Source of the DNA: an uncultured Bacteroidales bacterium
GTDB lineage: Bacteria; Bacteroidota; Bacteroidia; Bacteroidales; Paludibacteraceae
Assembly (NCBI GenBank): GCA_902799705.1
Contig: CADCBP010000002.1
Coordinates: 92,181 to 156,180, forward strand
Direction of reading: 5' to 3'
DNA length: 64,000 bases
The position numbers were made by a program, and so were the translations under genes. The notes beneath the pieces were generated by a model. The model did no database searches and was not told the DNA's origin. It saw only the letters and a program-made list of their open reading frames with translations. Numbering within the stretch: position 1 is the stretch's first letter; every line of letters starts with the position of its first letter. Shown here in pieces: positions 1-7,499 of this stretch.

Positions 1-209
1 GATTTTTTTCAAAAAAATCAGTTTGTGCTCGCACAAGTGTGAGTTTTTTTGCAAAAAAGATTGTTGTTTGCACGAAAGTGCGAACGTATTTTCGAAGGGG
101 CCCCTTTGGGGGAGAAGGTCGAAAGTACTACAAATTTTTCAAATACACAAGATTTTTTTCAAAAAAATCAGTTTGTGCTCGCACAAGCGTGTGTTTTTTG
201 CTAAAAAGA
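1..209. repeat. Pair of ~59-bp palindromic direct repeats
   Basis: Two nearly identical copies lie at 1-60 and 151-209, 150 bp apart. Each copy contains two adjacent palindromes: GATTTTTTT-C-AAAAAAATC and TTGTGC-TC-GCACAA. A third small dyad (GCAC-GAAA-GTGC) lies between them near 73-84. Short open frames run across the repeats but have no family resemblance and are not called. A REP-like or transcription-terminating element is an inference; only two copies are visible here. Confidence 0.6.
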
Positions 210-240
210 GGGTTGTTATTGTTTTTTTACTATGAAATAA

Positions 241-272
241 TTGTGTATGTCAAAAAAAAACAGTACTTTTGC
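241..272 (+). promoter_or_regulatory. Bacteroidetes-type promoter for the DUF4105-like gene
   Basis: TTG at 241-243 and TACTTTTGC at 264-272, separated by 20 bp, match the primary sigma consensus of Bacteroidetes. The gene starts 40 bp downstream. Confidence 0.7.
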
Positions 273-311
273 GGCGTAATTAAAATCCAATGTTGAAAGA
301 TTGCAATAACT

Positions 312-1208
312 ATGCTATTACGAAAGATTTACTCATTCCTGTCGTTGCTTTTGATAGCCACTACGGTATCTGCTCAGCAGCCTGAAATCTCTGTCGCGGA
401 GCGCAATGCTGCTCAGGGATTCAATGATACCATAGACCGTCTCGCTCCGGATTTCGTAAAAGTGAGCCTCTGTATCGCTGACCCGACTGATCAAAGCCAG
501 GATTATTTGGGAATAACTGGTCATGCTTTTCTGCGTTTGCAATGTCCGGCATTCGGATTGGATTATTGTTTCTCTTATGAGAGCGAAAAAATCAAAGGTC
601 AGTTATGGGATTACATTACAGGAAAACTTAAGATGGGCATGTTCGGTATCCATACGGAAGAATATATTCAGGATTACCAAATATGGCAACGCGCGGTGCA
701 TGAATACCGTATCAACATGCCACCCGATGCCGAGCAACGTCTTTGGGAGCAGATGGATAATCACATGCTCAACGAGAAAGATATGCAGATGAATCTATTT
801 AAGTTCGGTTGTGCAAATACTCTCCTTCGCTACGTCGAACGAGCCCTCGCTCCGACACAAATAGAGTATAACTGGCCCGAGAAATTCTATAATCTGTCAG
901 CTATCGAAATAGCAGAAGAACATCTGGAGTGCTACCCGTGGACGCTATTAGGGATGCGCCTGACGGCAGGAATGGAATATAACCAACTGACCACCCCAAA
1001 ACAGAAAGTAATTTTCCCTACCGACTTATTGGAAGTATGGTCGAATGCCACAATTAACGGAGAACCCATGTTGGCTTATATAGGAGATTTGGTAGAAGCA
1101 GAGCCGGTTGTCGCTGAGAGACCTTGGTTTACACCGCAATTATGCGGCATCTTATTGTTGATTATCATTGCTGGAGGAATAATATGGGCTATTATCCGTA
1201 AACGTTAA
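312..1208 (+). CDS. DUF4105-like (permuted NlpC/P60-type) exported membrane protein
   Basis: 298 residues. Residues 1-21 form a signal peptide ending in a VSA-Q type site, and residues about 273-294 are a strongly hydrophobic helix followed by IRKR, so the body should sit in the periplasm anchored at its C-terminus. Around residue 70 the motif GHAFLR, and around 165-171 the motif FGCANTL, resemble the histidine and N/C blocks of DUF4105 (Lnb N-terminal) and related permuted papain-like hydrolases; H71 and C167 are candidate catalytic residues. Only 13 bp separate it from the condensation-like gene, so it may share that operon. The family call rests on two short motifs, and an acyltransferase or amidase role is speculation. 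Confidence 0.55.
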   Translation: MLLRKIYSFLSLLLIATTVSAQQPEISVAERNAAQGFNDTIDRLAPDFVKVSLCIADPTDQSQDYLGITGHAFLRLQCPAFGLDYCFSYESEKIKGQLWDYITGKLKMGMFGIHTEEYIQDYQIWQRAVHEYRINMPPDAEQRLWEQMDNHMLNEKDMQMNLFKFGCANTLLRYVERALAPTQIEYNWPEKFYNLSAIEIAEEHLECYPWTLLGMRLTAGMEYNQLTTPKQKVIFPTDLLEVWSNATINGEPMLAYIGDLVEAEPVVAERPWFTPQLCGILLLIIIAGGIIWAIIRKR

Positions 1209-1255
1209 TCCTAAATCTCCAATGTCCAATTTCCAATCTTCAATAAAGAAATATC
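1208..1255 (+). repeat. 7-bp word array (CCAATnn) over a gene start
   Basis: Successive heptamers of the form CCAATGT, CCAATTT, CCAATCT, TCAATAA span the junction between the DUF4105-like gene and the condensation-like gene. The ATG at 1222 lies inside the array, so the first residues (MSNFQSSI) are array-encoded. Confidence 0.65.
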
Positions 1256-2379
1256 CTCTTCTCCCCTTCTCCCGACTCGTATATGATATAGTACGTTGGC
1301 TGCCAAGGGTATATCGTTTCCCATTAGCATGCAGATGGCGAAATGGGGCAAAAGAAAAAGCCCGTATTGAGCAAGCAATACGAATTGCTTTGGCGAATCA
1401 TCCTGCTTTTCAAATGCGTGTGGATGGACACGGCAACCATTATCCCTCGTCGTTGAAAGATATACTTCATGGTCCGTACCATGATTTTGACCTTTCCGTA
1501 CAAGGTGAGGATTTGATAATAAAAGTGCAGATAAGTCGCATTCTCGGCGATGGGCGCAGTGCTGAAATTTTATTGGATGATATTCAACGCGCCTATGTTG
1601 GTTTACCTTTAGAGCCGGATGCTTATTGGGAGTATGTAGAGAAATACGAGCGCTATAAAACGGATACGCATTATCTCTCCAGCCATGATTGGATGATTAA
1701 AGAGTTCGCAGATTCGTCTGTTCCTGTCCACCCGACGATGGATCGAAGATCTGTGTTAACGCTTCTTCCTCCAAAAGCCGGGTTGTTTGCGGATGATTAT
1801 ACATCTTTGCATGAACAGATAGATCGCTTGAAGATGGAGCAGTTTATCTCTTACGAAGGTCTCTTCTCGCTCTGCACTGCCTTGGCAATTGCCGACTATT
1901 GTAATACTGATTCAGCGGCAATCACATGGGCGTATGAAGGCCGCGAAGCACCGGAAGAGCAACGTATATTCGGAAGCCTTCATCGCGACGTACCGTTCAA
2001 AATAAATTATAAATCAAAAATCATAAATCATAAATCGGATTTGATTCGCGAAGCAAGGAATCAAATCCGTTCCGGTATTGCCCATAGCGATTATCCCTAT
2101 ACGCTGACGGCACCTTATAACAAGCGATGGAACTACGCCGTCAATGTGCTGCGCATCGCCGAACCGGAAAATATGCTCCGGAATTTCGACCTGCCCTTAG
2201 AGATAGTTTCTGTTCCGGAACAGAAATACGCCTATGCGCTCCTCGACGTAGAAATCCATGAGCATCAGGATGACTTATCCCTTTGGTTCCGCTATTCCGC
2301 TACCCATTATAAGGAATCTTCTATCCGACGCTTTGCATCCCTTGTCCGCAAATATGTCGAATGGCTGTTAAAAGAATAG
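1222..2379 (+). CDS. Condensation-domain-like protein (NRPS C-domain fold)
   Basis: 385 residues, a stand-alone protein about the size of one condensation domain. The N-terminal part has the pattern of such domains (L/Y-rich start, then ALANHPAFQMRV at about 56-67). The block ISRILGDGRS at 104-113 corresponds to the HHxxxDG motif, but both histidines are replaced by S105 and R106 while D110-G111 are kept. The C-terminal part (LSLWFRYSATHY, then a basic helix) also fits. Loss of the second His, normally important for amide formation, suggests altered chemistry or a structural role. Residues about 261-273 (INYKSKIINHKSD) are encoded by an ATAAATC repeat array. Downstream decarboxylase, carrier protein and ligase genes suggest it handles a carrier-bound acyl group; that is inference. 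Confidence 0.6.
   Translation: MSNFQSSIKKYPLLPFSRLVYDIVRWLPRVYRFPLACRWRNGAKEKARIEQAIRIALANHPAFQMRVDGHGNHYPSSLKDILHGPYHDFDLSVQGEDLIIKVQISRILGDGRSAEILLDDIQRAYVGLPLEPDAYWEYVEKYERYKTDTHYLSSHDWMIKEFADSSVPVHPTMDRRSVLTLLPPKAGLFADDYTSLHEQIDRLKMEQFISYEGLFSLCTALAIADYCNTDSAAITWAYEGREAPEEQRIFGSLHRDVPFKINYKSKIINHKSDLIREARNQIRSGIAHSDYPYTLTAPYNKRWNYAVNVLRIAEPENMLRNFDLPLEIVSVPEQKYAYALLDVEIHEHQDDLSLWFRYSATHYKESSIRRFASLVRKYVEWLLKE
2000..2037 (+). repeat. In-frame 7-bp array (ATAAATC) inside the condensation-like gene
   Basis: ATAAATT, ATAAATC, AAAAATC, ATAAATC, ATAAATC run in series and are translated as INYKSKIINHKS. The same word family recurs at 3355-3392 in the decarboxylase gene. Confidence 0.7.
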
Positions 2380-2380
2380 T

Positions 2381-2416
2381 TCGTCATCCCGTCATCCCGT
2401 CATTACGTCATTACGA
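2381..2416 (+). repeat. 8-bp array (CGTCATCC/CGTCATTA) between genes
   Basis: Four octamers CGTCATCC, CGTCATCC, CGTCATTA, CGTCATTA fill the gap between the condensation-like stop and the decarboxylase start. An open frame from 2361 reads through it, but the ATG at 2427 is preferred because everything upstream is array. Confidence 0.7.
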
Positions 2417-2426
2417 AAAAACACCT

Positions 2427-3515
2427 ATGACCGCCCTTATAAATGATATAGACCTCCGCGCTTTGCTCGAGCAGTCGCTTTTGCAGGCGGCTATCGCCAA
2501 TCCGCATCGGGAGACAAATCCCGTGCGGACAATAGACCAATGGCTCGCGTATGTAGAGCGCTTCGCGCATCTAATGCCGTGGCAAGGGATGGATATCGGC
2601 GAAGATGCTTCGTTCTTTCGACGCATCGACCAGAATATCGGCTATTTCTATTTCCTGCTCGACCAGCCTTTGGATGCCCTTCGCGACAAGGGCTACATCT
2701 ATCCCTCGCTTCAATACGAACCGCGAGTCGCGGCGTGGCTTAAGGCCTATAATAAAGCTTGGGGCGAATACCTCAGCAGTTCGGATAGTTGGAATGACTC
2801 CTATTATAATCTTGCGCGCACAGATGCGCGTTTTGAACTGGAAACCGATCGCTACGAATCGCCCAACCATTGGCATTCTTGGAATGACTTTTTTGCTCGA
2901 AAACTTCGTTCTGAATCCCGTCATCCCGTCATCCCGTCATCCCGTAATTCTGTTAACCCATTCCTTTCTCCTTGCGACGGGGAGATCGCGTTCTCGCCAA
3001 TCAAAACCGCTTCTATCGCTAACTGGCTGGATCTGCTCGGCGACAGCCCGTATCGCGATGCCTTTGCCGGCGGCGAGACGACTCATATTGTCCTCGATGT
3101 CTTTGACTATCATCGTTTCCATACGCCCTGCGACGGTACGGTGCTGGAGTGCAAAACGATAGAAGGCATCCATGCCGGCGGAGGTGTCATTATCTGGGAC
3201 GAAGAGCAGGGTAGGTATCGCTATGACCAACTCGGAGCCACGGATTTCCAGATGCTTGAGACGCGCGGCGTTCTTGTCCTCGAAACCCCCGCTTTCGGCA
3301 AAATCGCCCTTGTCGCCGTCGGTGTCCAGCAAGTCTCTTCCGTCCAGTGGACTTTCATAAATCATAAATCTGAAATCATAAATCATAAATTAACTCAGGG
3401 CACCGAGTTAGGTTCTTTCCTCTTCGGCGGCAGCGACGTCGTCCTTTTCTTTGAGCCAGGCCGTGCTCCGCATATTTCGCCCAAATCCATCAAAGCAGGT
3501 GACGGAATAGCGTAA
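2427..3515 (+). CDS. Phosphatidylserine-decarboxylase-like pyruvoyl enzyme
   Basis: 362 residues from the ATG at 2427. The N-terminal ~130 residues resemble the PSDC-associated domain found in fungal and bacterial PSD-like amino-acid decarboxylases such as the tryptophan decarboxylase PsiD; the rest is a PSD core. Visible core motifs are SPCDGEIAF, DYHRFHTPCDG (about 228-238), the GVQQVSSVQWT strand and FGGSDVVLFF, where G335-S336 is the expected self-cleavage site that makes the pyruvoyl group. Bacterial PSD usually has LGST here. There is no N-terminal membrane segment. Two repeat arrays are translated inside the gene (2912-2947 and 3355-3392), both in surface-loop positions between conserved blocks. 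Context argues for a decarboxylase of a small amino-acid-like substrate rather than the housekeeping phospholipid enzyme; substrate unknown. Confidence 0.75.
   Translation: MTALINDIDLRALLEQSLLQAAIANPHRETNPVRTIDQWLAYVERFAHLMPWQGMDIGEDASFFRRIDQNIGYFYFLLDQPLDALRDKGYIYPSLQYEPRVAAWLKAYNKAWGEYLSSSDSWNDSYYNLARTDARFELETDRYESPNHWHSWNDFFARKLRSESRHPVIPSSRNSVNPFLSPCDGEIAFSPIKTASIANWLDLLGDSPYRDAFAGGETTHIVLDVFDYHRFHTPCDGTVLECKTIEGIHAGGGVIIWDEEQGRYRYDQLGATDFQMLETRGVLVLETPAFGKIALVAVGVQQVSSVQWTFINHKSEIINHKLTQGTELGSFLFGGSDVVLFFEPGRAPHISPKSIKAGDGIA
2912..2947 (+). repeat. In-frame 8-bp array (CGTCATCC) inside the PSD-like gene
   Basis: Three CGTCATCC units and a partial fourth, translated as SRHPVIPSSRN between FFARKLR and the SPCDGE motif. 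All three forward frames of this octamer are stop-free, which lets it be tolerated in genes. Confidence 0.75.
3355..3392 (+). repeat. In-frame 7-bp array (ATAAATC) inside the PSD-like gene
   Basis: ATAAATC-type heptamers encode FINHKSEIINHKL between the VQQVSSVQWT strand and the GSFLFGGS cleavage motif, a loop in PSD enzymes. Confidence 0.7.
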
Positions 3516-3527
3516 AGCGTTTCGACT

Positions 3528-3563
3528 TCGTGATCACGTGGTTACGTAATCACGTTATTACGA
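3528..3563 (+). repeat. 8-bp palindromic-word array (CGTGATCA, CGTAATCA, CGTTATTA)
   Basis: Octamers of the CGTnATnA type follow the PSD-like stop. Each unit plus the next CG is a near-palindromic 10-mer (CGTGATCACG is perfect). Confidence 0.65.
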
Positions 3564-3593
3564 AAAAAAAGAAAACGTTTTTCTTCAAAAAAC

Positions 3594-3625
3594 TTGCATA
3601 ATTCAAAAAAAAGCAGTACCTTTGC
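3594..3625 (+). promoter_or_regulatory. Promoter for the carrier protein and ligase genes
   Basis: TTG at 3594-3596, 20 bp, TACCTTTGC at 3617-3625. It lies in the 157-bp gap before the carrier gene, so the set has at least two transcription starts. Heptamers AACTGAA, AACTGAA, TACGGAA follow at about 3634-3656. Confidence 0.7.
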
Positions 3626-3672
3626 CAATCGTAAACTGAAAACTGAATACGGAATACTTCTCATAATACGAT

Positions 3673-3924
3673 ATGACTAAGCAAGAAATCATAGAGCAAA
3701 CAAATGCCTTTTTCATTCATACGCTGGATTTTGACCCGGCGATGATAACTCCCAATACAGAGTTGAGACGCGATTTGGGTATCACTAGTGTGGATGCTGT
3801 CGCAATAGCCTCATTTGTGCAAAAGACATTCAGCTGCGCTATAATCATTCCTGAGATCAAAGCCCTCGTTACCCTCCAGGATCTCTACGACTACATTGAG
3901 CAGCACAAAAATGACCCTTCCTAA
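3673..3924 (+). CDS. Acyl carrier protein (stand-alone)
   Basis: 83 residues, normal ACP size. The phosphopantetheine attachment motif is DLGITSVDAV with Ser39 as the expected modified residue. It differs clearly from the housekeeping AcpP encoded at 50861-51103 (less acidic, ITSVD in place of ADSLD), so it is probably dedicated to the pathway of its neighbours. The acyl-AMP ligase follows after 86 bp. The substrate it carries cannot be read from the sequence. Confidence 0.85.
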   Translation: MTKQEIIEQTNAFFIHTLDFDPAMITPNTELRRDLGITSVDAVAIASFVQKTFSCAIIIPEIKALVTLQDLYDYIEQHKNDPS

Positions 3925-3925
3925 T

Positions 3926-3993
3926 CCGTCATTACGAATCCCGCCCTTCCTAATCCCGAATTACGAATAACGTCATTACGAATTACGTATTAC
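3926..3993 (+). repeat. 8-bp array between carrier and ligase genes
   Basis: CGTCATTA, AATTACG, CGTATTAC and AATCCCG words alternate through the gap. Confidence 0.6.
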
Positions 3994-4010
3994 AATAAAA
4001 TCTAACTAAT

Positions 4011-5534
4011 ATGACTGACAATTATCTCAATATCCTTGCGGAGACGATCCGCAATAACTGGGATGCTCCCGCCCTCACGGATTTCTACCTTACGGAGGAC
4101 GGTACTGCCCAAGACACCACCCGCGGCAACCATTATACCTACGGCGAGATGTATGCGGAGATCTGCCGCATAGCAGACCTCCTCACTGCCCTCGGTCTCC
4201 AAAAAGGCGACCATATAGCCATCTGCGGAACCAACTCCGCCCATTGGGTCATCGCCTATCTTGCCATTGCCAAGATGCAGGGTGTGTCGGTGTTGGTAAT
4301 GCATTCGCTGACGCCTGAGCAGAAGGCGCAGTTGTTGGGCTTCTCTGACTCTAAGGCGATAATCGTAGATCGCGAGTTGTGGCAGGAGATGCAAGTTCCT
4401 CAACTTCAGCATGTAATAGCCATGAACGATTGGTCAATTTTGTCCTCTGCACAGAATCATGAGCAAGGTAAAAATAATATGACCGTTGATAGGGAAAGCG
4501 TCTCCATATTACAATGCTCTCAGGATGAATTACAGACTATCTGTTTTACATCCGGTTCTACAGGAAGACCAAAAGGTGTTATGTTGTCGTATAGAAATGT
4601 AAGCGCTTCGTCTCATGGGGTTGCAGATGCGTGTGTGCTACATGCTAATAAAAGAGCAGTATCTTTCTTACCATTGTCCCATGCCTATGTACTAGGAGGA
4701 CAAGTATTAACTCCGCTTGCACATGGAGCATGTGTGTATTCGTTATGCGGCGTGTCATCTCCTGATTTTATGTTTGCCGCTATAGCGATGATTCAACCCT
4801 ATGCAGTATTCCTTGTTCCAATGCTTGTAGCCAAATTAGGCGATGAGAGATATCGTGCATTACTGCCGATATTACTGAAATCATTGGAATACATGGTGAT
4901 CGGTGGTGCAGATTTTCCTATTCAGACAGAAAAAGCCTTAGCTGCTATGCGTGTACCTATTGCACCTGGGTATGGTGTGACCGAAACAGCGGCCTTAATC
5001 AGTTTATCGCCGTTCTCTCAACATCGATTAGGCGCATCCGGTCGTGTCATATCCACGCTACAATGCCGCATCTCCCCTATAGGTGAGATTCTTGTCAAAG
5101 GAGAAAATGTCATGCTCGGCTATTACAAAGACCCCGAAGCCACAGCCGCCAAAATAGACTCCGACGGCTGGCTTCATACCGGCGACAAAGGCCATCTGGA
5201 CGAAGACGGCTATCTCTATGTAGAGGGCCGTCTGGAGCAGGACATCATCGTCCTGCCCAATGGCGAGAACATCCGCCCGGACAATATCGAATCCCTCATC
5301 AATGCCCTTCCCGAAGTCTCCGAATCCATCGTCCTTGCCCGCGACGGCAAATTGGTGGCTATTGCGGTGCTCTCGTCCCCTTCCCTTCAGGGGAGGGATA
5401 GGGTGAGGCTTTCTATCCTCCGCGCCGTCAATCCGCAGTTGCCGCTCTTTAGCCAACTCTACGATGTCGAGATTACGGATGTTCCTCTGCAAAGAACCGA
5501 AAAACAAACGATAAAAAGATATCTCTATTCGTAA
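4011..5534 (+). CDS. AMP-dependent acyl/aryl ligase (acyl-ACP or acyl-CoA synthetase family)
   Basis: 507 residues, full length for the ANL superfamily. The P-loop-like motif TSGSTGRPKGV is at about 182-192, the A5 motif GYGVTETAAL at about 322-331, the GWLHTGD and GRLEQDIIVLPNGENI blocks at about 386-421, and the C-terminal QRTEKQTIKR contains the expected catalytic Lys. LPNGENIxPxxIE is typical of fatty-acyl ligases more than of NRPS adenylation domains. Paired with the adjacent carrier protein it probably loads an acyl group as a thioester. The stretch 4430-5060 uses noticeably more A/T-ending codons than the two ends, suggesting a mosaic gene. A CCCCTTCCCTTCAGGGGAGGG inverted word near 5377 is read in frame as SPSLQGR. 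Confidence 0.8.
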   Translation: MTDNYLNILAETIRNNWDAPALTDFYLTEDGTAQDTTRGNHYTYGEMYAEICRIADLLTALGLQKGDHIAICGTNSAHWVIAYLAIAKMQGVSVLVMHSLTPEQKAQLLGFSDSKAIIVDRELWQEMQVPQLQHVIAMNDWSILSSAQNHEQGKNNMTVDRESVSILQCSQDELQTICFTSGSTGRPKGVMLSYRNVSASSHGVADACVLHANKRAVSFLPLSHAYVLGGQVLTPLAHGACVYSLCGVSSPDFMFAAIAMIQPYAVFLVPMLVAKLGDERYRALLPILLKSLEYMVIGGADFPIQTEKALAAMRVPIAPGYGVTETAALISLSPFSQHRLGASGRVISTLQCRISPIGEILVKGENVMLGYYKDPEATAAKIDSDGWLHTGDKGHLDEDGYLYVEGRLEQDIIVLPNGENIRPDNIESLINALPEVSESIVLARDGKLVAIAVLSSPSLQGRDRVRLSILRAVNPQLPLFSQLYDVEITDVPLQRTEKQTIKRYLYS

Positions 5535-5642
5535 TTGCGTCATTACGTAATAACGAGATCCCGAATCCCGTCATCCCGTCATCCCGAAAAAATTAACGGT
5601 TCGTAATTCCGTCATTCCGTCATTACGAATCCCGAAAAAACA
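5532..5642 (+). repeat. 8-bp array downstream of the ligase
   Basis: Long mixture of CGTCATTA, CGTAATAA, CGTCATCC and AATCCCG words filling the 137-bp gap to the next gene. No promoter is evident. Confidence 0.65.
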
Positions 5643-5671
5643 TCATCATTAACCCCTTAAATAAATCTTTT

Positions 5672-6424
5672 ATGAAAATAGGCACTGCCGGATATTATTG
5701 GTTAGACACATGGATCCTCGCGAATGTCATCCAACTCGCTACCCAGAACTTTTGTAAAACCTTTCTCAATCTGCAGAACGATCCCTGTGGACGGCAGTTT
5801 GACCAGATGACACAGGCGGCACGTTCCTGTACCGCCAATATCGCCGAGGGTAACTCGCGCCATTACACATCCCGCGAGACGGAAATGAAACTGACCGATG
5901 TCGCGCGCGCCAGTCTCTCTGAATTGGCGAATGACTATATCAACTGGCTCTTGCAATCCGATCAGTTGCCTTGGTCTAATCAATCATCGGAATATATCTC
6001 CATCGCCACTCTGCCTCTGGACGCTCCCGACTATAAGGACGATGTCCAATACCAGAGTTCTCGCCATATTCTTGCGCAAAAGCACAAGTTCGACCCCTGG
6101 CTCAAGACGACCGATTCCATGCAGGCTGCACGGTGCATTTTGGTACTCTGCAACCGTTTGACAGCCATGCTTAATAAGCAGATAGAGAAACAGTTATCAT
6201 CCTTCACGGAAGAGGGCGGTTTCACCGAGGCACTTACTGCCGAACGCCTCAAACAACGTACTGCCGACAGCCTCTCCGCGGACGCCCCGCAATGCCCCGT
6301 TTGCGGCAAACCGATGCTCAAGCGAATGGCGAAGAAAGGCCTCAACTCCGGCAAGCCCTTCTGGAGCTGCAGCGACTATCCCAACTGCACCGGAACAAGA
6401 AAATTTGAAAGTAACCCGTCCTAA
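5672..6424 (+). CDS. Four-helix-bundle protein with C-terminal zinc ribbon
   Basis: 250 residues. Residues ~10-190 match the pattern of four-helix-bundle (S23-type) proteins: long amphipathic helices with the motif CTANIAEGNSRH and TDVARASLSELAND. Residues ~205-245 form a topoisomerase-type C4 zinc finger: CPVCGKPM, then FWSCSDYPNC. The combination is known in Bacteroidetes as a four-helix-bundle suffix-domain protein. The function is not known; nucleic-acid binding is suggested by the zinc ribbon only. The region is flanked on both sides by octamer arrays. Start chosen at the ATG at 5672 (MKIGTAGYYWL). Confidence 0.75.
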   Translation: MKIGTAGYYWLDTWILANVIQLATQNFCKTFLNLQNDPCGRQFDQMTQAARSCTANIAEGNSRHYTSRETEMKLTDVARASLSELANDYINWLLQSDQLPWSNQSSEYISIATLPLDAPDYKDDVQYQSSRHILAQKHKFDPWLKTTDSMQAARCILVLCNRLTAMLNKQIEKQLSSFTEEGGFTEALTAERLKQRTADSLSADAPQCPVCGKPMLKRMAKKGLNSGKPFWSCSDYPNCTGTRKFESNPS

Positions 6425-6512
6425 TCCCGAGAAATTAAACCCTTCGTCATCCCGTCATTACGATATTTCCTCTTTCGTCATTACGTCATTACGAATCCCG
6501 TCACCCCGAAAA
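6422..6512 (+). repeat. 8-bp array, longer copy shared with 9105-9203
   Basis: From 6428 the words CGAGAAATTAAACCC, CGTCATCC, CGTCATTA and CGAATCCCGTCA occur in the same order as at 9105-9203. The second copy has an extra AATTACGTCATTACG. The two copies bracket the DUF3737 and hipBA genes. Confidence 0.75.
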
Positions 6513-6513
6513 A

Positions 6514-7290
6514 ATGAAAATCTCTGACCAAATACTCTCCGGCGAGCGTCCCTTGTACGCCTCCCGCGATCTTCAACTCTCCCGCGTCACCATCGGCGAA
6601 GGCGAGTCAGGACTCAAAGAGTCTCGCCATATTCTCGCTGAAAACTGCCGTTTCGAGGGCATGTACGTCATCTGGGAGTGTGAGGACGTCACCTGCCGCA
6701 ACTGCTATTTCGCGCCTTCTGACCGAGCTCCGCTCTGGTACTGCCGCGATCTCCGTCTCTTTGATTGCCTCATTGATGCGCCCAAAGCCTTCCGCGAGAT
6801 AGACCGGCTGACCCTTGAGCGTATCAAGATAACCGATGGCGCGGAAGCCTTATGGCACTGCCGTGGTGGACAGATCTCCGACCTCCGGATAGAGCAGGGT
6901 ACCTACGCTTTTATGCATGCTTCCCAATTTCAAATCTCCAATATCCAATTGCAAGGCAAATATATCTTCCAGTACGCCCGTAACATCGAGATTCATAATG
7001 CTATCCTTGATACCAAAGACGCTTTCTGGAATAGCGAGAACGTCACGGTCTATGACTCCGAAATCAAAGGAGAATACCTCGGTTGGTATTCCAAAAACCT
7101 TCATCTCGTCCGTTGCCGCATAGCCGGAACCCAACCGCTCTGCTATGCCGAGAACCTCGTTCTGGAGGACTGCTCTTTCGCGCCTGACGCTGACCGCGCC
7201 TTCGAGAAATCATCAGTCTACGCAACCATCCTCGGCGAGATTACCTCTATCGTTAACCCCCTCCCCGGTTCAGAAATCAGGAAAAGATAA
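6514..7290 (+). CDS. DUF3737 family beta-helix-like protein
   Basis: 258 residues with the short alternating repeats of DUF3737 proteins (for example CRFEGMYVIWECEDVTCRNC, then similar rungs with conserved W/Y, C and N). The fold is probably a right-handed parallel beta-helix; the role is unknown. There is no signal peptide, so it is likely cytoplasmic. The heptamer array at 6925-6957 is translated in frame as QFQISNIQLQ. The last residues (NPLPGSEIRKR) are encoded by a sequence that recurs after hipA at 9041-9076, and the protein appears to stop earlier than the usual DUF3737 C-terminus (judged from memory), so the end may have been replaced by repeat DNA. Confidence 0.75.
   Translation: MKISDQILSGERPLYASRDLQLSRVTIGEGESGLKESRHILAENCRFEGMYVIWECEDVTCRNCYFAPSDRAPLWYCRDLRLFDCLIDAPKAFREIDRLTLERIKITDGAEALWHCRGGQISDLRIEQGTYAFMHASQFQISNIQLQGKYIFQYARNIEIHNAILDTKDAFWNSENVTVYDSEIKGEYLGWYSKNLHLVRCRIAGTQPLCYAENLVLEDCSFAPDADRAFEKSSVYATILGEITSIVNPLPGSEIRKR
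6925..6957 (+). repeat. In-frame 7-bp array (CCAATnn) inside the DUF3737 gene
   Basis: CCAATTT, CAAATCT, CCAATAT, CCAATTG run in series and are translated as part of a beta-helix rung. Same family as the array at 1208-1255. Confidence 0.6.
7254..7290 (+). repeat. Left direct repeat bordering hipBA
   Basis: TAACCCCCTCCCCGG, then YTCAGAAAT and an A-rich tail; it matches 9041-9076 with a few differences. Here it encodes the last residues of the DUF3737 protein. Confidence 0.7.
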
Positions 7291-7356
7291 TGTTCGTTAT
7301 CCCGTAATTACGTCATTCCGTAATCCCGAGAAAATCTGACAACTGAATGCTAATCA

Positions 7357-7390
7357 CCAAAAAAATCGCATTTTGCTGCGATTTTTTTGG
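7357..7390 (+). terminator. Rho-independent terminator after DUF3737
   Basis: A perfect 14-bp stem (CCAAAAAAATCGCA / TGCGATTTTTTTGG) with a 6-nt loop at 7371-7376. It can act in both directions and separates the DUF3737 gene from the hipBA promoter. Confidence 0.8.
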
Positions 7391-7398
7391 TCCAATCC

Positions 7399-7430
7399 TT
7401 GCACAATTCAAAAAAAAGCAGTACTTTTGC
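7399..7430 (+). promoter_or_regulatory. Promoter of hipBA
   Basis: TTG at 7399-7401, 20 bp, TACTTTTGC at 7422-7430, 70 bp before hipB. HipB-type antitoxins commonly repress their own promoter; no clear operator dyad was found. Confidence 0.75.
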
Positions 7431-7499
7431 GGCGGATTCAAAATATCATAAAATATAGTATAGTTATTTTACTGCTTTATTATAAGATAGATTGCGATT

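Noticed and set aside
2361-2426. An upstream start for the PSD-like gene
   Set aside because: The extra residues are encoded by the octamer array and overlap the previous gene; the ATG at 2427 fits better.
6186-6424. Topoisomerase fragment based on the zinc ribbon
   Set aside because: The ribbon is fused to a four-helix-bundle domain and no topoisomerase core is present.
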